Part shown: in pieces, positions 54,832 to 60,173 of the stretch
Numbering within the stretch: position 1 is the first letter of the stretch
Layout: each line of letters begins with the position of its first letter
Source: Pleomorphovibrio marinus
GTDB taxonomy: Bacteria > Bacteroidota > Bacteroidia > Cytophagales > Cyclobacteriaceae
Reading direction: 5' to 3'
DNA length: 60,173 nt
NCBI RefSeq assembly: GCF_003347495.1
Contig: NZ_QCXY01000016.1
Coordinates: 1 to 60,173, forward strand
Program-made: the position numbers and the translations under genes
The notes under the pieces: model-generated
Told to the model about the DNA's origin: nothing
Database searches by the model: none
Seen by the model: only the letters and a program-made list of their open reading frames with translations

Positions 54832-55203
54832 ATGAAAATTAGGTCACATGAGGAATTAGAGGTTTTTCGAATGGCATTTGAGTCGGCCATGGAAATTTTT
54901 GAGATAAGCAAGGGTTTCCCAAAAGAGGAAAGGTTTTCTCTCACGGACCAAATTCGCAGGTCTTCAAGGTCTGTTTGTGCAAATATTGCAGAGGGGTTCA
55001 GAAAACGAAAATACCCAAAAGCTTTCGTTGCTAAATTGATAGACTGCGAGGGTGAAGCCGCAGAGACTCTGGTATGGCTAAAGTTTTCACATACCTGTGG
55101 TTATTTGAAAATTGAGGATAAGGAAAGGCTATCTACCCAATACGATCATATATTAGGAAAACTGGTCATCATGGGAAAAAATCCCCAGCAATGGCAGTAT
55201 TGA
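54832..55203 (+). CDS. Four-helix bundle protein (S23 / 23S rRNA IVS type)
   Basis: 123 residues. The hallmark segment SLTDQIRRSSRSVCANIAEG lies at about 44-63, with FRKRKYPKAFVAKLIDCEGEAAET next; these are helices 2 and 3 of the bundle. The family was first seen in intervening sequences of 23S rRNA genes and is common as orphan genes in Bacteroidota; its function is not settled. Here it sits between inverted repeat arrays inside the cys operon, far from any rRNA gene, on the same strand as its neighbours. Confidence 0.93.
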   Translation: MKIRSHEELEVFRMAFESAMEIFEISKGFPKEERFSLTDQIRRSSRSVCANIAEGFRKRKYPKAFVAKLIDCEGEAAETLVWLKFSHTCGYLKIEDKERLSTQYDHILGKLVIMGKNPQQWQY

Positions 55204-55610
55204 GACTTTGGGGACTTGGAGAATTGGAGACGGAGAGACGGAGAGACATAGAGACGAAGGGACGGAGAGACATAGAGACGAAGGGACGGAGAGACGAAGG
55301 GACGGAGAGACATAGAGACATAGAGACAAAGAGACATGGAGACTTTGTGGCCGTAGCACCCCAAAAGTCCCTCAGTCCCTAAGTCACTCCGTCCCTAAAG
55401 TCCCTAAGTCCCTAAAGTCCCTAAGTCCCTAAAGTCCCTAAGTCCCTAAAGTCCCTAAGTCACTCCGTCCCTAAAGTCCCTCAGTCTCTTAGTCCCTCAG
55501 TCCCTAAGTCCCTAAAGTCCCTCAGTCTCTTAGTCACTTAGTCCCTAAAGTCCCCCAGTCCCTAAAGTCCCCCAGTCTCTCAGTCACTTAGTCTCTAAAG
55601 TCTCAAACAA
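55204..55610. repeat. Inverted 8-bp-word array B between the four-helix gene and cysQ
   Basis: The left arm (55204-55340) repeats GGAGAGACATAGAGACGAAG words. The centre (55341-55368) reads GACTTTGTGGCCGTAGCACC and continues CCAAAAGTCC. The right arm (55369-55605) repeats CTAAAGTCCCTAAGTCC words. It begins at the stop codon of the four-helix gene and ends about 30 bp before cysQ. Confidence 0.93.
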
Positions 55611-55636
55611 TGCGTAACTACATAATCTACTAAAAA

Positions 55637-56395
55637 ATGATAGACTTGCAACGATTGACCCTAATCGCCAAGTCTGCTGCAAAGGAAGCAGGTGAGGCGA
55701 TATTGAATATCTACCATTCTGCGGATATGGGCGTGGAGTATAAAAAGGACGATTCCCCGCTTACCAAGGCCGACAAGGCTGCGCATGAGGTGATTATGAA
55801 ACACCTGAAGGACATTCCTTATCCCGTCCTTTCCGAGGAAGGCAGGGACATCCCCTATGCAGAGCGTAGGGACTGGGAGTATTTCTGGATGGTGGACCCG
55901 CTGGACGGCACCAAGGAGTTTATCAAGAAAAACGGCGAGTTTACCGTGAACATCGCCTTGATTCATAAGGGGCAACCCATAATGGGGGTGGTATATGCAC
56001 CTGTGCTGGACTGGATGTACTGGGGCAACAGGGAAGAGGGTGCTTGGAAGCAAGAAGGAGAAAAAGAGCCCAGTACCCTCAGACAGCCGGCAGACAAGGT
56101 AGTCAAGACCATAGTGGCCAGCCGATCCCACCTGAGTGCGGAGACAAAAGAGTTTATCGAGCAATATCCTGGCGTGGAAGTGATCTCCATGGGGTCTTCC
56201 CTGAAGTTCCTTTTGGTGGCCGAAAACAAGGCCCAATGCTATCCCCGCTTTGCGCCCACCATGGAATGGGACACCGCCGCGGCCCACGGGGTCCTTGCTG
56301 CCATGGGCGGAAGGGTACTGCGCTGGCCGGAAAAGGAACCTCTTACCTACAATAAGGAAAACTTGCTGAACCCATGGTTTTTGGTAGGGAACTAA
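55637..56395 (+). CDS. cysQ: 3'(2'),5'-bisphosphate nucleotidase
   Basis: 252 residues. The inositol-monophosphatase-like metal site is complete: LSEEGRDI (Glu), MVDPLDGTKEF (D-P-L-D-G-T) and the C-terminal PTMEWDTAAAHGVL (W-D). It removes PAP, the product of sulfotransferases and PAPS reductase. Its place after cysC/D/N and before a sulfotransferase suggests PAP recycling during glycan sulfation. A decayed second copy lies at 57288-57542. Confidence 0.96.
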   Translation: MIDLQRLTLIAKSAAKEAGEAILNIYHSADMGVEYKKDDSPLTKADKAAHEVIMKHLKDIPYPVLSEEGRDIPYAERRDWEYFWMVDPLDGTKEFIKKNGEFTVNIALIHKGQPIMGVVYAPVLDWMYWGNREEGAWKQEGEKEPSTLRQPADKVVKTIVASRSHLSAETKEFIEQYPGVEVISMGSSLKFLLVAENKAQCYPRFAPTMEWDTAAAHGVLAAMGGRVLRWPEKEPLTYNKENLLNPWFLVGN

Positions 56396-56595
56396 CGGTT
56401 GGTGCACCAAGTGATTTTTCTTTGGAAACTGCCGCCGTCCCTGTTCTTAAGCTAATCAACAAGTAAGTATATTCCATTGTTGTTTTATTTGAAACAGGGA
56501 AATGGGAGATAGTAGGCCTAGGTGATGATGGAAAAAGGGATTTTCAAGGCTTACTTTAATTTGCTCCGATATCCAAGGTAAAAGTTAAGTAAAAT

Positions 56596-57147
56596 ATGGT
56601 AAGGAATAGGGTTAGTTTTGGCCAACTTATGGGTCAGATCCGTAGTGATGCCAAGGCAGAAAGGGGGAACGCCTGGCGTAAGATTCTGAAAAAACTACTA
56701 TTAAGCAATTCCTTCAAATTGATCCTAAATTATAGGTTGGGCCATTATTTTCATAAAAGAGGAAATAGGCTTCTATGTGAGTGGTTAAAGCACCGACAAG
56801 TTAAACGCTATGCCTGTCAGATTTCTTACAAGGCAATTATTGGGAAGAATATTCTTTTCCCTCATCCCATAGGAATTGTAATTGGGGATGGGGTAACCAT
56901 AGGGGATAATGTAAAAATCTGGCAACAGGTAACCATAGGCTCGCACGGCAAAAAGGGAGAGGGGCTTCAATATCCTGTAATTGGGGATGATGTCCGGATT
57001 TTCACGGGAGCTGTGGTTATTGGGGGAGTACATTTGGGTCAAGCATGTACCGTTGGGGCCTTAAGTTTGGTAAACAGGGATGTTTCATCCGGTGCCACTG
57101 TTATTGGGATTCCGGCAAAGCCTGTTTCGTCAAAAAAACAGGAATGA
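56596..57147 (+). CDS. Serine acetyltransferase-like hexapeptide transferase
   Basis: 183 residues. The C-terminal half is a left-handed beta-helix of hexapeptide repeats with the acetyltransferase signature HPIGIVIGDGVTIGDNVKIWQQVTIG. The N-terminal helices (LLLSNSFKLILNYRLGHYFHKRGNRLL) are membrane-friendly, as in serine acetyltransferase relatives of capsule loci. It could make O-acetylserine, but its position next to glycan genes favours acetylation of a polysaccharide or its precursor. The 200 bp before it show no gene. Confidence 0.8.
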   Translation: MVRNRVSFGQLMGQIRSDAKAERGNAWRKILKKLLLSNSFKLILNYRLGHYFHKRGNRLLCEWLKHRQVKRYACQISYKAIIGKNILFPHPIGIVIGDGVTIGDNVKIWQQVTIGSHGKKGEGLQYPVIGDDVRIFTGAVVIGGVHLGQACTVGALSLVNRDVSSGATVIGIPAKPVSSKKQE

Positions 57148-57287
57148 CGATAAAGGCTTATAGTAAAAGCGCAGAAAATATTCTGAAAAAATTCTCCCAA
57201 TTATGCTAGGCCCAAAAAAGTCTTCTTTCCGGATCAAAAATCACCAATTAGGAACCTTAAGCCATTAACCAAAATCACCAATACCTC

Positions 57288-57542
57288 CTCAAAGGAAGCT
57301 TCCAGTGAAATTTTAACCACTCAGCGGTTATAGACCTGGAATACTAGGGAGACGACTTGCAGCTTACTAAGGCGGATAAGGTCGCCCTTAAGCAGATCAT
57401 AAAACATCTCAAGGATACGGTTGCTGCCTAGGAGGTTCCTTGCCGCCATGGGAGGAAAGGTACTGCGCTGGTCGGAACAGGCACCATTACCTTATAATTA
57501 AGGAGGACTTGTTAATTCCTTGGTTTTTGGTGAAGAGGGAGT
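57288..57542 (+). pseudogene. Degraded, internally deleted cysQ copy
   Basis: The first half matches the intact cysQ start region (KEASSEILTT; LTKADKVALKQIIKHLKDT), with frameshifts and stops. It then jumps across a deletion of roughly 400 bp to the cysQ end (LAAMGGKVLRWSEQAPL and a degenerate NPWFLV). The nearest intact copy is 55637-56395. This is a decayed duplicate lying at the border of the AT-rich island. Confidence 0.9.
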
Positions 57543-57681
57543 GACCAAAAGCTTTATACTTATAAATAATGATTTTTAAATCTATAAACAAAATATATTT
57601 TTTGCTTATCATTCTTATTTTTTACTTAATCACTTTTGTAAGTGATTTCCAGCATATGGTATTATTATTTAATAAAATATT

Positions 57682-58989
57682 GTGAGAAAATTAAAAAAAG
57701 ACAAGTCTTTTGTTGGTGCTATTGGGAATATTTTTCTTAAATTCTCAAACATCGGATTTAGATTTATGACAACAATAGTGTTGGCCCAGGTTTTGGGTGT
57801 AATCGATTTTGGAACCTATAGTTTTTTTCAGTCCCTGATAGTTTTAATAACTCTTCCTGCTGTTCTAGGTTTTGAACACTTATTAGTAAGAGAAATTGCT
57901 CAGAATAAATCAAAAAATAGATATGACTTACTAAAAGGAATTTTAATTAGATCAAATCAGATCGTTTTTCTTAGTTCAGTGATAGTTTCAATTTTATTTT
58001 TGGTATTTATTTATATATTAAATCCTATCGAAAAACATCCATCTTATAATGAAGTTGTATTTATTATAGTGCCAATTATAGTACTGTTATCCTTAACAAA
58101 AGTCCGACAGGCAGCACTTCAAGGTTTGAATGAAATAGTAAAAGGGAATTTGTCTGAAAGGTTTATCCGTCCCTTTATTTTCTTATTATTAATAACAATA
58201 GTTTGGGTGTCAACAGGAGATTTAACGCTAAAATCGTCTTTTATATTTTACTTAATCTCAACGTTAATTGCATTTTTATTTGGTTTATATTTACTATTAA
58301 ATAACATACCCAGAATTGTAAAAGAGACTACCCCTACATTTAAAACCAGAGATTGGATGCGTGAGGCTTTACCATTGGTTTTAGTTAGTGGAATGAGAAT
58401 TGTTCATGATCAAATTGATATTGTGATAGTGGGATCACTACTTGGTGCTGAAGCTACCTCTTTCTACAATATATCTTATAAAGGTGCGGAATTAACGATG
58501 TTTATGTTGATACCTATAACAGCAGCATATGCACCTAAAATGGCATCTTTGTATATAAAAAATGAAATGATAAAGTTACAAAAAACCGTAAAAAGTAATT
58601 CCTATTACATATTTATATGCACGCTACCCATCGCTCTAGCTCTAATTGTTTTTAATGAAAATTTTTTATCAATATTTGGTGAAGATTTTATAGAAGCAAA
58701 GAATATTTTAATAATACTTGTAATTGCACAATTGATTAATGCTTGTTGTGGTCCAAGTAGTCAGCTATTAATTTATTGTAATAAAACTAGTATGGCTGCT
58801 AATTCATTAACTGTTAGTGTTATAATTAATATTAGTTTAAATTTTATTTTAATTCCATTTATGGGATTAAATGGAGCTGCGGTTAGTACATTTATTAGCA
58901 TTTTAATTTGGAATATTTTAACAGTATATTATTGTATAAAATATATTAAAATAAATCCTACAATTATTCATTTTAAAAGTTTAGTATAA
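57682..58989 (+). CDS. Polysaccharide flippase (Wzx/MATE-like)
   Basis: 435 residues from a GTG; about 12-14 membrane helices. The N-terminal GAIGNIFLKFSNIGFRFMTTIVLAQVLGVIDFGTYSF is typical of O-antigen and exopolysaccharide flippases, as is VSGMRIVHDQIDIVIVGSLLGAEATSFYNISYK. It moves lipid-linked repeat units across the inner membrane. Base composition is far more AT-rich than the cys genes, marking the start of a transferred glycan island. It overlaps the sulfotransferase start by 1 bp. Confidence 0.92.
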   Translation: MRKLKKDKSFVGAIGNIFLKFSNIGFRFMTTIVLAQVLGVIDFGTYSFFQSLIVLITLPAVLGFEHLLVREIAQNKSKNRYDLLKGILIRSNQIVFLSSVIVSILFLVFIYILNPIEKHPSYNEVVFIIVPIIVLLSLTKVRQAALQGLNEIVKGNLSERFIRPFIFLLLITIVWVSTGDLTLKSSFIFYLISTLIAFLFGLYLLLNNIPRIVKETTPTFKTRDWMREALPLVLVSGMRIVHDQIDIVIVGSLLGAEATSFYNISYKGAELTMFMLIPITAAYAPKMASLYIKNEMIKLQKTVKSNSYYIFICTLPIALALIVFNENFLSIFGEDFIEAKNILIILVIAQLINACCGPSSQLLIYCNKTSMAANSLTVSVIINISLNFILIPFMGLNGAAVSTFISILIWNILTVYYCIKYIKINPTIIHFKSLV

Positions 58990-59888
58990 TGAAAAAGCCT
59001 AATTTTATTATAATTGGTGCTCACAAAGCAGGAACTACTGCGTTATACAATTTTTTAAGTCAACACCCTGAAATATTTATGAGTAAAGTAAAGGAGCCAA
59101 AATATTTTGCTTTTAAAGATGAAAAAAAAACATTTACGGGTTTCAACGACCCTGCTAATATTAGGGAATATTGTAATGAAAAAAAGTATTTTGAGTTATT
59201 TAGTGATGTGAAAAATGAAAAATTAATAGGCGAGGCCTCAACCATTTACTTATACGATGAAAGATCAGTTTATAATATTAAAAATAGGTTAGGTAATATT
59301 AAAATAATAGCTTGTTTAAGAAACCCTATTGATAGAGCATATTCAAACTATTTATATGCTAGAAGGGATGGAAGAGAAGATATTTCTAATTTTAGAAAAG
59401 CCTTAGATATAGAAGATGAAAGAATTAAATCTGGATGGGGACCTTTATGGCATTATAAAAAAAAAGGAATCTATTCTAAAAGTATAAAAAAATATCTTGA
59501 GGTATTTGGTAAGGACAATGTCAAAATAGTTTTTTATGATGATTTAATTAATAATGCTACGGAAACGCTACATGATGTTTTTAAATTTTTAAATGTCAAT
59601 GATTTTGTGACTATTGACATTACCAAAAAGTATAATGTTTCAGGGATTCCTAAAAATAAAGTCATAAATAATTTACTTGAAGGTAAATTTCGTTTTAAAA
59701 AAATTATAAAAAGATGTTTCCCTAATTCGTTTCTTATAAATCTTAAAAATTCAATTTCACAACATAACTTAAAGAAAGCCAAACCCATTAGTTTCGAAGA
59801 TAGATCTTATTTAATTAAATATTATAAAAATGATATAAAGGAATTGATGAAAATTACTAATAAGAATTTAAATCATTGGTTAAAATGA
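58989..59888 (+). CDS. PAPS-dependent sulfotransferase
   Basis: 299 residues. The 5'-phosphosulfate loop is IGAHKAGTTALYNFLSQHP near the N-terminus, and the 3'-phosphate segment CLRNPIDRAYSNYLYA follows at about 112-127. It has the Sulfotransfer_1 fold with a cytosolic location. It probably transfers sulfate from PAPS to a sugar of the exopolysaccharide precursor. The cysC/D/N genes supply its donor and cysQ removes its product. AT-rich like the flippase, and overlapping the next gene by 4 bp. Confidence 0.93.
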   Translation: MKKPNFIIIGAHKAGTTALYNFLSQHPEIFMSKVKEPKYFAFKDEKKTFTGFNDPANIREYCNEKKYFELFSDVKNEKLIGEASTIYLYDERSVYNIKNRLGNIKIIACLRNPIDRAYSNYLYARRDGREDISNFRKALDIEDERIKSGWGPLWHYKKKGIYSKSIKKYLEVFGKDNVKIVFYDDLINNATETLHDVFKFLNVNDFVTIDITKKYNVSGIPKNKVINNLLEGKFRFKKIIKRCFPNSFLINLKNSISQHNLKKAKPISFEDRSYLIKYYKNDIKELMKITNKNLNHWLK

Positions 59889-60173
59889 TTAATTTGGCAA
59901 AATATAGAATATTTATCTTTTCCTTTTTATTAATCATTCCCATAATAAACCTTGGGTTTGATTTTTTTCTTACAAGTACGACTTATAGAGCTAATCTTGT
60001 TTTTGTACATTATTTTATTTTATTTGTATTTATTATATTGTTTTATATTTTTAATGATAAACCAACTGAAAAAATTGATTTAATTATATATTTGTTTTTA
60101 AGTTATCTTTTTATATCAGTTTCTTTTTCCTCTGATTATTTTGAATCTTTAAACTATTTTATAAAAGTATCTA
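59885..60173 (+). CDS. Membrane protein, probable polysaccharide polymerase (partial)
   Basis: The frame opens with an ATG at 59885 overlapping the sulfotransferase stop (ATGA) and runs to the window end without a stop. About 96 residues are visible: MINLAKYRIFIFSFLLI, then several long hydrophobic segments separated by short charged loops (FNDKPTEKIDL). The pattern and position in a Wzx-type locus fit a Wzy/O-antigen polymerase, but too little is seen to be sure. Confidence 0.6.
   Translation, partial: MINLAKYRIFIFSFLLIIPIINLGFDFFLTSTTYRANLVFVHYFILFVFIILFYIFNDKPTEKIDLIIYLFLSYLFISVSFSSDYFESLNYFIKVS

Noticed and set aside
55661-56410. Minus-strand frame of 249 codons
   Set aside because: Antisense shadow of cysQ.
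1-60173. rRNA, tRNA or intact insertion sequence
   Set aside because: No tRNA cloverleaf, rRNA signature or transposase motif was recognised by eye on either strand; a covariance-model scan would be decisive.

Overview
The window is Bacteroidota chromosome, most likely Cytophagales and probably Cyclobacteriaceae. The basis is a SusC/SusD outer-membrane pair, secreted lipoproteins, several Gfo/Idh/MocA oxidoreductases and TIM-barrel sugar isomerases, a ThuA/propeller fusion, and GxxExxY and four-helix-bundle orphan genes. No rRNA, tRNA, CRISPR array or intact transposase was recognised. Base composition is mixed up to about 57.2 kb and then becomes strongly AT-rich.

Layout. 0.2-1.8 kb: a secreted D-threonine-aldolase-like protein on the minus strand and a decayed quinone-oxidoreductase gene. 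2.1-10.6 kb: SusC, SusD, a terminator, an M14 carboxypeptidase, a sulfatase and a DUF1801/YdeI protein. 10.6-12.1 kb: two 72-bp tandem arrays flanking a GxxExxY gene. 12.1-22 kb: housekeeping and envelope genes (gamma-glutamyltranspeptidase, DoxX-like, RhlE-type helicase, FAD amine-oxidase-like, Wzi-like, PD40 propeller, MpaB/Lcp-like oxygenase). 22.1-25.6 kb: two arrays of a structured 88-bp repeat, each ending on the start codon of a gene (DUF2752-TM2-DUF4097 cluster; CBM9-like/PKD protein). 25.6-28.2 kb: dispersed repeats, a secreted EEP-family phosphohydrolase and an ABA4-like membrane protein. 28.3-45 kb: two carbohydrate-catabolic modules, each with an AraC regulator. The first has a GH88-like hydrolase, isomerase, Gfo/Idh, SDR, symporter pair and DUF6807. 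The second has Gfo/Idh, isomerase and a ThuA-propeller-HEAT-cupredoxin lipoprotein. They are separated by hairpin repeats and a 126-bp tandem array. 45.2-60.2 kb: exopolysaccharide export genes (Wzc-like kinase, Wza-like) divergent from an SLC13 transporter, cysC, cysD, cysN, cysQ and a serine-acetyltransferase-like gene. After a cysQ relic comes an AT-rich glycan island: flippase, PAPS-type sulfotransferase, and a truncated polymerase-like gene that runs off the end.

How the parts fit. The right end reads as a route from sulfate uptake to PAPS (SLC13, CysD/N, CysC), transfer to a glycan (sulfotransferase), disposal of PAP (CysQ) and export (flippase, Wza/Wzc). No PAPS reductase or sulfite reductase lies in the window, which suggests sulfation rather than cysteine synthesis. 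The middle modules look like uptake and oxidative dismantling of an unusual sugar or uronide.

The least ordinary content is non-coding. The 88-bp repeat shows compensatory changes in two hairpins, carries modular 22-bp and 24-bp hairpin insertions (one nested in itself), and places the real start codon in the 3' arm of its last hairpin. Arrays built on an 8-bp word form large inverted structures around a four-helix-bundle gene and interrupt the cys operon.
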